Source: Opitutaceae bacterium
GTDB lineage: Bacteria > Verrucomicrobiota > Verrucomicrobiia > Opitutales > Opitutaceae
Reading direction: 5' to 3'
Length of the DNA: 64,000 nt
Assembly: GCA_016794625.1 (NCBI GenBank)
Contig: JAEUGY010000113.1
Span: 1 to 64,000, forward strand
Under the pieces are notes generated by a model that saw only the letters and a list, made by a program, of their open reading frames with translations, did no database searches and was not told the origin of the DNA. Numbering within the stretch: position 1 is the stretch's first letter; each line of letters begins with the position of its first letter. Positions 8,280 through 16,518 of the stretch are shown piece after piece. The position numbers and the translations under genes are program-made.

Positions 8280-8403
8280 GCCACCATCCTAGGTCACGAG
8301 GCGTCTTCCCGTCCATGCCGGAAATGGCCGGCCTGAGACGCAGGCCGCGGCGGAGGATGATTCTGCGGCTTGACCCGATTGAGGCGAACTCCTGTCCTGC
8401 ACC

Positions 8404-8736
8404 ATGGCAACACAAGACCTGCAGATCGAGCACCTCGTCCAAGGCACGGGTCGCCGGCCCCGCAAAGGTGAGTTGGTCACCGTGCACTACACCGGAAAGT
8501 TCCTGGACGGGCAGACGTTCGACAGCTCGGTTGATCGGAACGAACCCTTTTCTTTTGTGCTGGGCGGGGGACAGGTCATTGCGGGTTGGGATTTGGGCGT
8601 CGCGACTCTGCGGGAAGGCGACAAGGTCAAACTGACCCTGCCTCCCCATCTGGCCTATGGTGCAGAAGGGTACCCGGGAGCGATTCCGCCCAATGCGACG
8701 CTGATCTTCGACATCGAGCTGCTGCGCGTCGAGTAG
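8404..8736 (+). CDS. FKBP-type peptidyl-prolyl cis-trans isomerase
   Basis: A 110-residue single-domain FKBP, catalysing cis-trans isomerisation of Xaa-Pro bonds. The canonical core is complete: 'GELVTVHYTGKFLDGQTFDSS', 'PFSFVLGGGQVIAGWDLGVATLREGDKVKLTLPPHLAYGAEGYPGAIPPNATLIFDIELL'. No signal peptide or extra domain is present, so it is expected to be cytoplasmic and FKBP12-like. It is divergently oriented from the DUF1080 gene across 124 bp and convergent with trmO. Confidence 0.95.
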   Translation: MATQDLQIEHLVQGTGRRPRKGELVTVHYTGKFLDGQTFDSSVDRNEPFSFVLGGGQVIAGWDLGVATLREGDKVKLTLPPHLAYGAEGYPGAIPPNATLIFDIELLRVE

Positions 8737-8749
8737 TCGAACGTCGGTT

Positions 8750-9604
8750 TCAGGACTCGACCTCCGGCCATCGATCGAGGAACGCGAGCTGCGCCTCGCC
8801 GTCGGGAATGCCCGGGCGGTCGGGGTCGATCAGAAATCGCCGGGGGTAGCCGGGCTCGAGCGTGCGGATGGTGACCACCTGGCCCGCGACGGTGAAGACC
8901 GCCCGCCAGGCTCCACAGCCAATTTCGAAGCCCCCAGTACGACGTTCGCGGATACGACGGGAGCGGTGGGGAGTCGGATCGCGAGACAGCAATTCGATCA
9001 GCCGTTCCGAAAAATCGACCGACCACTCCCGTCGAAGCCAGGACGCCTGTGTTTCCGCGAGCGCATCCAGCTGAACGGTGAAGGAGGGAGGTTGCTGCAT
9101 TCCGGCCTCGACTTCATCCAGCCACCCCGCGGAAGCCTCTGGAAACGAGTCGTAGGCCGGGATGTAGGGCTTGATATCGAAGACAGGAGTCCCGTCGATG
9201 AGATCGCAGGCACCGAGGAGCAAGGTCCGTCCCCGGATGGCGAGCAGTTGCACCGGAGTGAGTCCAAGGGGATTGGGGCGATGCGGCGAACGGGTTGCGA
9301 ACAGTCCGCGCCGGCGGGCCGGTCCCCGGGGCGGGAGCACGGAAGGCCGCCAGGTGGTGTTGCGATGAAACCACCAGAGAAGCCAGATGCGCGAGAATCC
9401 ATTCAGGTCGCGGAGGGCCGCTTCATAGTGGCGATGAGGGAGCAGCTCCAGCCGGTTCTCCTCCACGCGCGACTCCTCGGGCTGATGCAGGGCCTGGAAT
9501 TTGACCTGCTTGCCGGTCCGGATGTAGCCGATGGGCTCCAGCGTCAGGCTCGTTGGCGAGTCCGGTCCGGGCGGACCGCTGGGCGGGGGCGGGGAGGAAT
9601 TCAC
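8750..9604 (-). CDS. trmO: tRNA (N6-threonylcarbamoyladenosine37-N6)-methyltransferase TrmO
   Basis: A 284-residue TsaA/YaeB/TrmO-family enzyme, which adds a methyl group to t6A37 of tRNA-Thr from S-adenosylmethionine. Residues about 20-155 carry the diagnostic beta-barrel motifs 'IGYIRTGKQVKFQALHQP', 'LRDLNGFSRIWLLWWFHRN' and the SAM-binding 'GLFATRSPHRPNPLGLTPVQLL', then 'DLIDGTPVFDIKPYIPAYD'. The C-terminal part forms the smaller domain common in gamma-proteobacterial members. Length is slightly above the E. coli enzyme because of a Pro-rich N-terminus. The long 5' leader is shared divergently with the DUF5069 gene. Confidence 0.9.
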   Translation of the reverse strand: MNSSPPPPSGPPGPDSPTSLTLEPIGYIRTGKQVKFQALHQPEESRVEENRLELLPHRHYEAALRDLNGFSRIWLLWWFHRNTTWRPSVLPPRGPARRRGLFATRSPHRPNPLGLTPVQLLAIRGRTLLLGACDLIDGTPVFDIKPYIPAYDSFPEASAGWLDEVEAGMQQPPSFTVQLDALAETQASWLRREWSVDFSERLIELLSRDPTPHRSRRIRERRTGGFEIGCGAWRAVFTVAGQVVTIRTLEPGYPRRFLIDPDRPGIPDGEAQLAFLDRWPEVES

Positions 9605-9809
9605 TCCGTGGAGCTATGCCGGAGCCGCCCGCGGGTGGAGAAAAAAGTGCGGCGAATCGAACGCGTGCCGGGCACACTTGATTTCGCGAAGTGTTTTTGC
9701 TCCCGGGATTGCAACTCCTGTCATCGGTCCTAATGTCCCCCTTTTTCTTGCCGGTGGACGCCGCCGCGCGCCACCGGCCAACCCTGCAATGCGGCAATCC
9801 CATACTACC

Positions 9810-10256
9810 ATGAGTGACTCCATTATTCCGATGATTCCCTGCAACGTGGCCGGTCCCCTCGGCGTGTTGCACCTGCCTCGTCTCTGGCTGAAAGTCTCCC
9901 TGGAAGCCCGCGGCAAGCTCGCCCCCGGGTACCCGGGAATCGGCAAGGGCTATGACTCCATGGTCATCGCCGGCCTTGGCCTCTCCGCCGACGCGGTCAA
10001 AGCGTTCATCACGGAAAAACGTCCTTCGTACGGACAATTCGAGGCCTGGGTCAAGGCCCAGCCCGGCGTCAAACTCGACCGTGCATCCGTCTACAAACTG
10101 AACCAGTCGATCCTCGGCTACCACCACAGCGATGAAATCCGCAAGGATATCCTCAAGGCCGCGGGGTATCCCGATGATGGTTCCGTGCAAGGCTCGGCCG
10201 TTGAGCTCAATGCCTTGGATGACTGGTCAGCGTTTCACGCCAGCGTGCTGAAGTAA
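9810..10256 (+). CDS. DUF5069 domain protein
   Basis: A 148-residue soluble protein with the DUF5069 pattern: 'LHLPRLWLKVSLEARGKLAPGYPGIGKGYDSMVIAGLGLSADAVKAFI', then 'PSYGQFEAWVKAQPGVKLDRASVYKLNQSILG' and a helical end. The family is abundant in Planctomycetes and Verrucomicrobia, usually short and without known function. There is no signal peptide or membrane segment. The ATG at 9810 starts 'MSDSIIPMIPCN'; longer frames add only low-complexity residues. The 5' region (9605-9809) contains a weak hairpin (6-bp arms at 9674-9679 and 9689-9694) followed by five T's. A clean terminator follows the gene. Confidence 0.82.
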   Translation: MSDSIIPMIPCNVAGPLGVLHLPRLWLKVSLEARGKLAPGYPGIGKGYDSMVIAGLGLSADAVKAFITEKRPSYGQFEAWVKAQPGVKLDRASVYKLNQSILGYHHSDEIRKDILKAAGYPDDGSVQGSAVELNALDDWSAFHASVLK

Positions 10257-10279
10257 CCGGTTCGATTTTGCTCCGCTCG

Positions 10280-10312
10280 GCCCGGCGCGATGGCGCAGGG
10301 CCGGGCTTTTTT
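10280..10312 (+). terminator. Rho-independent terminator after DUF5069 gene
   Basis: GCCCGGC (10280-10286) pairs with GCCGGGC (10300-10306) around a 13-nt loop and is followed directly by six T's. It lies 24 bp past the DUF5069 stop. Confidence 0.85.
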
Positions 10313-10330
10313 CTGCTGAAAACCAGAGTC

Positions 10331-11224
10331 CTAGCGCAGAAGACGGGCCTGGACGGCAATGCTGCTGGTGAGGCCTTCGGCGGCCAGACCCAGCTCGATC
10401 GCCTGGTCCGCCGCCTGGCGCGCCTCCGCTCCCTGCCCGAGCCGGACGTGCAGCCGGGCTTTGAGCAGCCTCATATAGGGCGCCTTGGCGTTGAGCTGTA
10501 TCGCCTCATTCACCCAACGGAGCGCCTGTTCGTCGTCCAACTGGTGTTCGTAATAGAAGTGGGCGGATCCATAGTAGAGGGCGGCGGTTTTCGGCCCCGG
10601 GGCCGCGAAGGCGCTCTTGATCTCGGCGACGACGGTCGGCACGAGGTCGACTTCAATCCGGACGGGAACCTTGGTTTTCTCCCACAGCAATGCCAGCGTC
10701 GCCGAGGTGTCACGCAGGTCGCCGATCTCGACCGTAAAGGTCTCAACGGGACTGGTCAACGTGACGGGTGTGGCTTGGAGGCGAACCACGTCGTTCTTCG
10801 GGTCATACGTGTAGGCTCCCCATTGCGACATGGGTTTGTGCACGATCACCGTCCACGAGTTGGCCTCCGGCAGGGTGAACAATTCATAGGACCCGGCCGG
10901 CACAGCGGTGCCGTTGAGTTTGATGGCTGTGCTGAAAGAAATGCGCGTCGCCTGGTTCGCTCCCGTGCGCCAGACGGCGCCGAAAGGAACGAGCGAGCCG
11001 AAGATGGTCCGCCCGCGGAGGCTGGGGCGGCCGTAGACCACTTCGATATCGGTCAGGCCGACGCGTTGCTTCACCGTTCCATTCGGACTAGGCTGGGGGA
11101 ACGCGACCCGGGGCGGCTTGGGCGGAGCATCCTTCTCTGCCGGCGGTGACGCCGGCTGGGCGAGGAGCGGAAGCGTCAAGGTCAGAAGGAGGCCTCGGAG
11201 CAGGAGGAGGAGGAGGGATTTCAT
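10331..11224 (-). CDS. Exported DUF2911 protein with C-terminal TPR-like helices
   Basis: A 297-residue protein with a Leu-rich signal peptide (1-22, ending 'LPLLA'). A DUF2911 domain spans about residues 40-190: 'VGLTDIEVVYGRPSLRGRTIFG', 'PFGAVWRTGANQATRISFSTAIKLNGTAVPAGSYELFTLP', 'VIVHKPMSQWGAYTYDPKNDVVRL'. A tail of paired helices follows ('YEHQLDDEQALRWVNEAIQLNAKAPYMRLLKARLHVRLGQGAEARQAADQAIELG') resembling one or two TPR units. Function is unknown; it is probably periplasmic. Upstream, 49 bp separate it from the methyltransferase gene on the same strand. Confidence 0.85.
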   Translation of the reverse strand: MKSLLLLLLRGLLLTLTLPLLAQPASPPAEKDAPPKPPRVAFPQPSPNGTVKQRVGLTDIEVVYGRPSLRGRTIFGSLVPFGAVWRTGANQATRISFSTAIKLNGTAVPAGSYELFTLPEANSWTVIVHKPMSQWGAYTYDPKNDVVRLQATPVTLTSPVETFTVEIGDLRDTSATLALLWEKTKVPVRIEVDLVPTVVAEIKSAFAAPGPKTAALYYGSAHFYYEHQLDDEQALRWVNEAIQLNAKAPYMRLLKARLHVRLGQGAEARQAADQAIELGLAAEGLTSSIAVQARLLR

Positions 11225-11273
11225 GGCTTGTGGCAGGGGTGGGTGAGGGACGCCGGTGGACGCTCCTAGACCG

Positions 11274-11966
11274 TCATCGCCGGCGGGCGATCAGGAGGTG
11301 ATTGCCAAACGGAGTGCCGGCATGCATGGGATGAGTTTCCACGGCGAGGCCGCGTGACTCCAGCCAGGATTTCCATGCGATGCTGGAACGAAAGTGGAAC
11401 GAGCGCGACGAATACCCTTTCAGCAAGGCTTTGCCGCGATTGGCCCAGCGAACCAAGCGAAACCTCCACCCGGCGCTGGCATCGGCCTCTCGAATCAACA
11501 GGACCCCGTCGCTACTCAAGGCCGCGAGCGCAGCGTCGAGCAAAGCATCCTGATCCCCGGCGCTCATCATGTGAAGGACATCGAACAGAAGCAGGGTCTG
11601 GCCCGTGGGCAGGGGAGTCGTGCGGGCATCCGAGTCCAGAATGCGCGCCTCGACCGCCAAAGCGCGCTGAGCGATGTGTGCGACGGCAGGGCGGGTTTCG
11701 ATGCCGTAGAGCGGGCACTCCCGCCGCCAGGCGAATTGCGGGTACAAGTCCGGCTGCTCACGCGATCCGGCGAAGAGTGAGAGCATCAGGCCTTGGCCAC
11801 AACCGATGTCCACCACGGGGCCGGGTCGGATCCATGGACCTTCCCACACTGCCCGGTAGACCGGATCCCCGGACAGTTTTCCGCGCGCAAACCGCCAGGC
11901 GATCTCGCCATCAGCCCGGTAGCGCGCACTTGAGATACGCACGAGGTGGTCGAAAGGGGAAGGCAC
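11274..11966 (-). CDS. Class I SAM-dependent methyltransferase
   Basis: A 230-residue Rossmann-fold methyltransferase. Motif I is 'VVDIGCGQGLMLSLF' at about residues 51-65; a later acidic loop 'GIETRPAVAHIAQRAL' fits the SAM ribose-binding motif, and 'LLLFDVLHMMSAGDQDALLDAALAALSSDGVLLIREAD' fits motifs IV-VI. The N-terminus ('FDHLVRISSARYRADGEIAWRFARGKLSGDPVYRAV') is helical and may hold the substrate. The nearest type is a methylase found beside lipid or polyketide genes, but here the neighbours give no clue. The 222-bp divergent gap to the aminotransferase gene shows no recognisable site. Confidence 0.85.
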   Translation of the reverse strand: MPSPFDHLVRISSARYRADGEIAWRFARGKLSGDPVYRAVWEGPWIRPGPVVDIGCGQGLMLSLFAGSREQPDLYPQFAWRRECPLYGIETRPAVAHIAQRALAVEARILDSDARTTPLPTGQTLLLFDVLHMMSAGDQDALLDAALAALSSDGVLLIREADASAGWRFRLVRWANRGKALLKGYSSRSFHFRSSIAWKSWLESRGLAVETHPMHAGTPFGNHLLIARRR

Positions 11967-12188
11967 AGCCTCAGGGTCTGTTCCGCTGCAGGGTCATGGT
12001 CGAACCGGCGGGAGCGGGTGGCTTCGCCGGGAAACACTCGAATAGGCTCCGGTGAAGGGAGTTCAATCCTCATCCGTGATGACCGACCGGCGCGGGGATC
12101 CTCCAGGGAGAACCCGCCGGATTGACGTGTCGGCGGGCCTGGGGCATGCCTCGTCTCCAGCCCGCTTCCCTGCACTTGGTTCATCGCC

Positions 12189-13532
12189 ATGGTTCCCTCA
12201 CCACCCGCTTTCGACTTTCAACCTCGGCCTTATACCGGCCCCTCCGCCGCCGAAATCATGGCGCTGCGTCGTGTGCACCTGAGTCCGGCGCTGTTCCATT
12301 ATTACCGGCAGCCGCTCTTGATCGTGGAGGGTCGCGGTCAGTGGTTGTTTGATGAGACCGGCCGGCGGTACCTCGACGGATTTGGCGGCATTGTCACGGT
12401 CAGCGTCGGTCATGGTCATCCTGTGGTCCTCGATGCGATGCGGTCCCAGCTGGAGACCATTCAACACACCACAACGATCTATCTTCATCCGACGATCGCG
12501 CTCTATGCCCGCGATCTCGCGGCCCGGATGCCAGGTGAGCTAAAGGTCTGCTATTTCGTCAACTCAGGATCCGAAGCCAACGATCTGGCGGTTCTCATGG
12601 CGCGTGCGGCCACCGGAAACTCCGATGTGATCGCGCTGCGCAACGGCTACCACGGCGGTACGTCCGGCACCATGGGACTGACCTCGCCGCACACCTGGAA
12701 GTTCAACGTGCCGCACTCGTTCGGGATTCAACACGCACAGATGCCCGACACCTATCGCGGACCATACGGCCGGGATGACCCCGAAGCTGGACGAAAGTAC
12801 GCGCAGGATGTGAACAATCTGATCCAGTTCGGCACCTCCGGCCGGCTTGCCGCCTTCATCGCCGAATCCATCCAGGGAGTGGGCGGGGCCGTGGTCTTTC
12901 CCGAGGGGTATCTGCAACATGCTTACGCACACACGCGGGCGGCCGGCGGACTGTGCATCGCCGACGAGGTGCAGACCGGTCTGGGTCGGATGGGCACCCA
13001 TTTCTGGGGCTTTCAGACTCAGGGGGTGGTTCCCGACATCGTGACCCTGGCAAAGGGGATTGGCAATGGATGCCCGCTCGCTGCGGTCGTGACCACGCCA
13101 GCGATCGCGCAGGCGCTGGCCTCGCGTCTGCACTTCAACACGTTTGGTGAAAATCCGGTTAGCGCGGCGGCGGGTCGCGCGGTGCTGCAAGTGATTGAGC
13201 AGGAGGGACTGCAGCGCAACGCCCACGAGATCGGCACGTATCTCGGAGCAGCGTTGGAGGGGTTGAAGTCGCGCCATGAAGCCATCGGTGACGTGCGGGG
13301 CCGGGGACTGCTCTGGGGGGTGGAGCTGGTGAAGGACCGGACCACCCGGGAACCGGCCCGGGAGGCATGCGCCGCCGTGTTCGAGAGCTGTCGCGAACTG
13401 GGGCTGCTCATCGGCAAGGCCGGCTTGCACTCCAACACCCTGCGCATCACTCCACCACTTTGTATCACTCGTGCGGATGCAGAGTTTCTGGTCGCGGTCC
13501 TGGACGAGGCCTTGTCCCGCCTGCCGGCCTGA
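12189..13532 (+). CDS. Class III aminotransferase, alanine-glyoxylate aminotransferase 2-like
   Basis: A 447-residue PLP enzyme of the class III (omega) aminotransferase family. Visible motifs: 'NSGSEAND' at 125-132 (phosphate cup), 'NGYHGGTSG' near 152-160, 'DEVQTGLGRMGTHFW' at 259-273 with Asp259 contacting the PLP ring nitrogen, and 'TLAKGIGNGCPLAAV', where Lys289 forms the Schiff base. The overall pattern, including 'PDIVTLAKGIGNG' and 'HFNTFGENPVSAAAGRAVL', is closest to eukaryotic AGXT2-like enzymes that transaminate alanine, glyoxylate or beta-aminoisobutyrate. The amine donor cannot be fixed from sequence. It stands alone and is convergent with mutY. Confidence 0.88.
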   Translation: MVPSPPAFDFQPRPYTGPSAAEIMALRRVHLSPALFHYYRQPLLIVEGRGQWLFDETGRRYLDGFGGIVTVSVGHGHPVVLDAMRSQLETIQHTTTIYLHPTIALYARDLAARMPGELKVCYFVNSGSEANDLAVLMARAATGNSDVIALRNGYHGGTSGTMGLTSPHTWKFNVPHSFGIQHAQMPDTYRGPYGRDDPEAGRKYAQDVNNLIQFGTSGRLAAFIAESIQGVGGAVVFPEGYLQHAYAHTRAAGGLCIADEVQTGLGRMGTHFWGFQTQGVVPDIVTLAKGIGNGCPLAAVVTTPAIAQALASRLHFNTFGENPVSAAAGRAVLQVIEQEGLQRNAHEIGTYLGAALEGLKSRHEAIGDVRGRGLLWGVELVKDRTTREPAREACAAVFESCRELGLLIGKAGLHSNTLRITPPLCITRADAEFLVAVLDEALSRLPA

Positions 13533-13554
13533 GCGCGCGGGACCGGCGCCTTGC

Positions 13555-14634
13555 TCATTCCGCCTTGAGCAGCTCCAAAACCTCGGCAATCCAGCGCTTG
13601 TGCGGACCGGAAAGCGTGATGGTATCGAGTTGATCCACGTCGACCCAGACCAGATCCAGCGCGGCGAGATCGAGCCGCCGGGGCGGAGCCAGGCGGTGGA
13701 TCGACTCCGTGATCGCGTAACGGGTGATGCCGCGCTTGCGCACCGCCAACGGTTCAACCGTGGCGGCAGCGACCGGGGGAGCGAGCCCGAGGTGCTCGAA
13801 CGTGGGGAGTTCATGCTGGTTCGCCAGGCGTTTCGCCTTCGCCGGAGCCCGGTGCAGGAGTAAACGGCCGGACTCAAGGCACCAGGCCCGGACCACCGAC
13901 CGCTTTTCCATCTTCTTGGGCGCAAGGCGGGGAAACGATTCCGGATCGCCTCTCCGCGCGGCCTGGCAGAACGGTCGCACGGGGCAGGTGAGACACAAGG
14001 GTGACTGGCGATGGCAGACCGTGGCGCCGAGCTCCATCATCGCCTGATTGTGGTCTCCGGGTGAAGCGCGACTGAGCAGCGCGTCGGCCTCTGTGGAGAG
14101 AGCCTTGGCGGCGCTCGCGCTGTCGCGGAAGAGCGTCGCATTCGCGGTCAGTCGGGAAAGGATTCGCACCACGTTCCCGTCGACACACGCCACCGGGCGC
14201 CCAAACGCCATGCTCACCACCGCAGCGGCCGTGTAAGGTCCGACTCCCGGCAGGTCCATCCAACCGGCTGCGTCCGTCGGCGGCTCGGGCAACGCGACCC
14301 ACCTTCGGGCCAGGGCATGCAGGTTTCTGGCCCGGGAGTAGTAACCCAATCCCTCCCAGTGCTTCAGCACCTTTGCTTCGCTGGCCGAGGCGAGCTGGTG
14401 AAAGTCCGGGAATGCCTCCAACCAGCGGGCATAGTACGGGAGCATCGTCTTCACCTGCGTCTGCTGCAGCATGAATTCGCTGACAACGGTCTTGTAAAGC
14501 GATGGCTGCGAGCGCCATGGCAATGGACGCTGATGCTCGCGATACCAGGTGAGCAACGCCTTCTGGAAATCGGCGACGGCGAAAGGCAGGGGGGCGGAGG
14601 GAGATGGTTCCACGGGAGGGTGACGAAAAGACAC
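13555..14634 (-). CDS. mutY: A/G-specific adenine DNA glycosylase MutY
   Basis: A 359-residue base-excision repair enzyme that removes adenine mispaired with 8-oxoguanine. The catalytic Glu is in 'EFMLQQTQV' (E53), the helix-hairpin-helix is 'LPGVGPYTAAAV' (about 128-139) and the catalytic Asp is in 'VDGNVVRIL' (D152). The [4Fe-4S] loop is C206-x6-C213-x2-C216-x5-C222. The C-terminal NUDIX-like domain that recognises 8-oxoG is present from about residue 235 ('SVVRAWCLESGRLLLHRAPAKAKRLANQHELPTFE'). Length is normal. Divergent from rnhC, with only 74 bp between start codons. Confidence 0.95.
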   Translation of the reverse strand: MSFRHPPVEPSPSAPLPFAVADFQKALLTWYREHQRPLPWRSQPSLYKTVVSEFMLQQTQVKTMLPYYARWLEAFPDFHQLASASEAKVLKHWEGLGYYSRARNLHALARRWVALPEPPTDAAGWMDLPGVGPYTAAAVVSMAFGRPVACVDGNVVRILSRLTANATLFRDSASAAKALSTEADALLSRASPGDHNQAMMELGATVCHRQSPLCLTCPVRPFCQAARRGDPESFPRLAPKKMEKRSVVRAWCLESGRLLLHRAPAKAKRLANQHELPTFEHLGLAPPVAAATVEPLAVRKRGITRYAITESIHRLAPPRRLDLAALDLVWVDVDQLDTITLSGPHKRWIAEVLELLKAE

Positions 14635-14708
14635 AAAAACCGGCCGGTCAGAAGTCTTGGGTTCATTTTTCCGGCAAATTCGTGCCTGATACCGGGCTCA
14701 TCACCACT

Positions 14709-15719
14709 ATGCCGAAGAAACGAAGCGACGAAGACTCCGCCGCCGAAGCGCCCAAGAGGCTCAGCACGTACACCGTGAAACTCGACGATGCGCAAATGAA
14801 CACCCTGCGCGGGATTTTGGTGAAACGCGGGTGGAGCCCGTTCGATGTCGAGTACGCCCGCTTCGCGTTCAAGGGAAACGATTGCAACGTCACCGCTTAC
14901 AACAGCGGAAAAGTGGTCATCGCAGGCAAGGGGACGGCGGACTTTGTCACGATGACAATCGAGCCCGAGGTGACCAAGGCGCCTAAGCTGGGCTACGACG
15001 AAGTGCTTCATCCGGAGTGGTTTGAGTCGCATGCCGGACTTGACGAAAGTGGCAAGGGCGACTTCTTTGGCCCCGTGATTGCCGCAACGGTGATTGCCCA
15101 GAAGTCAATGATCGAAACCTGGCGCGAGGCGGGGGTGCAGGATTCGAAAAAAATCACCGAGAAACAGATTCTCAAGCTCGACGAGCTGATTCGGGGCACG
15201 CACGGAGCGGTGGTAAAAACGTGCTACTGCAGCATGCCCAAGTACAACGAACTCATGTCCCGCCCCCGCGCGAACCTCAACCTCCTGCTCGCCTGGTTGC
15301 ACGGCACCGCGCTCCAGCAAGCCTTGGCGGAGCGACCCGTGGCCTGGGGCTTGTTGGACCAATTCTCCGAACAACCCCTCGTGCAGCGGGAGTTGACGAA
15401 GAAGGGCGTGACGGGATTCGAACTCAAGATGAGAACCAAGGCCGAAGAGGACCCGGTGGTCGCCGCTGCCTCCGTGGTCGCTCGCGCCGCGTATGTGCGC
15501 GAAATGCACAAGCTCTCCCTGCGCTTTGGAGAAAAGCTGCAGAAAGGCGCCGGTCCGCAGGTCAAGAGCCAGGGCGCGGAGATCATTGCCCGCTTTGGAG
15601 TCAAAGCGCTGGGCGACTTCGCCAAGCTGCACTTTCGCACCGCCTACGAGGTGGTTCAGGCCGCGGGCAAGCTGGATGAACTGCCATTGCCGCCGCCCAA
15701 GGAAAAGATGGAGTGGTAG
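14709..15719 (+). CDS. rnhC: Ribonuclease HIII
   Basis: A 336-residue type 2 RNase H that cleaves RNA in RNA-DNA hybrids. The N-terminal half carries the TBP-like substrate-binding domain typical of RNase HIII ('YTVKLDDAQMNTLRGILVKRGWSPFDVEYARFAFKGNDCNVTAYNSGKVVIAGKGTADFV'). The catalytic domain begins with 'GLDESGKGDFFGPVIAA', where Asp112-Glu113 are the metal ligands and the Gly-Lys-Gly signature is the HIII type. The ATG at 14709 is used because 35 extra residues upstream would be basic low-complexity sequence overlapping mutY's leader. RNase HII follows 24 bp later on the same strand, an unusual tandem. Confidence 0.93.
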   Translation: MPKKRSDEDSAAEAPKRLSTYTVKLDDAQMNTLRGILVKRGWSPFDVEYARFAFKGNDCNVTAYNSGKVVIAGKGTADFVTMTIEPEVTKAPKLGYDEVLHPEWFESHAGLDESGKGDFFGPVIAATVIAQKSMIETWREAGVQDSKKITEKQILKLDELIRGTHGAVVKTCYCSMPKYNELMSRPRANLNLLLAWLHGTALQQALAERPVAWGLLDQFSEQPLVQRELTKKGVTGFELKMRTKAEEDPVVAAASVVARAAYVREMHKLSLRFGEKLQKGAGPQVKSQGAEIIARFGVKALGDFAKLHFRTAYEVVQAAGKLDELPLPPPKEKMEW

Positions 15720-15743
15720 CCGGAAACACCCCGGCACGGCGCC

Positions 15744-16505
15744 ATGGCCAAACGACGTCAGCTACGCGGCTTTGATCTCAAACACCTCGATGGGGTGACG
15801 GAGCTGATTGGCGTGGACGAGGTCGGACGAGGCGCGCTCGCGGGACCCGTCGTGGCGGCCGCGGTGGTGGTGACGCGGGAGTTTCTGAACAGCCGCTGGG
15901 TCGAGACAAACATCCGTCGCATCAACGATTCGAAGCAGCTGACCGCGGCCGAGCGGGACGCACTCTGGCTCGATTTTGAGGCGCTTGCTCAGCAAGGGAT
16001 GATTTACGCCAACTACGGACTGGCCGATGTCGCGGAAATCGAACTACACAACATTCTGGGTGCCACCAAGCTTGCCATGCGCCGGGCGCTTGAAGGAATC
16101 CATCCTCCCTCTGCGTTTGTCCGCATGACGGAACCCGACCTGTTTGCCTCGGCCGAGGAGATCGCGGCGTATCAGCCGCAGGTATCCGCCCGCATCCTGA
16201 TCGACGGACTTCCGCTGAAGAATTTTCCGTATCCCCATGTGGCGGTCGTGACAGGCGACGCGCGCTCGCTCTGCATCGCGATGGCATCGATTGTGGCCAA
16301 GGTCACCCGGGACCGGCTGATGACGGACCTCGATGCCTCGTTCCCCGGCTATGGGTTTGCCCAGCACAAAGGATACGGCACGGAGGACCATCGGGATGCG
16401 GTGCTTCGCCTCGGCCCCTCCCGGCAGCATCGGGAGATGTTTCTGCGCAAGCTGCTGGCAGGGCAGGGCGACCCGGCGCAGATGGATTTTCTCGGCGACT
16501 CCTGA
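15744..16505 (+). CDS. rnhB: Ribonuclease HII
   Basis: A 253-residue type 2 RNase H that removes RNA, including single ribonucleotides, from DNA. The signature 'LIGVDEVGRGALAGPVVAAAVV' places the catalytic Asp25-Glu26. Further motifs are 'INDSKQLTAAERD', 'LIDGLPLKNFPYPHVAVVTGDARSLCIAMASIVAKVTRDRLM' and 'YGFAQHKGYGTEDHRDAVLRLGPSRQHREMF'. The last is the C-terminal helix of RNase HII. A short insertion lies in the middle ('NSRWVETNIRRI'). It sits between rnhC (24 bp upstream) and the histidine kinase (13 bp downstream), suggesting one transcription unit. Confidence 0.94.
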   Translation: MAKRRQLRGFDLKHLDGVTELIGVDEVGRGALAGPVVAAAVVVTREFLNSRWVETNIRRINDSKQLTAAERDALWLDFEALAQQGMIYANYGLADVAEIELHNILGATKLAMRRALEGIHPPSAFVRMTEPDLFASAEEIAAYQPQVSARILIDGLPLKNFPYPHVAVVTGDARSLCIAMASIVAKVTRDRLMTDLDASFPGYGFAQHKGYGTEDHRDAVLRLGPSRQHREMFLRKLLAGQGDPAQMDFLGDS

Positions 16506-16518
16506 AACGGACCCCACC

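Noticed and set aside
9674..9698. Hairpin with T-run between trmO and the DUF5069 gene
   Set aside because: Stem of only 6 AT-rich base pairs; too weak to call a terminator or riboregulator.
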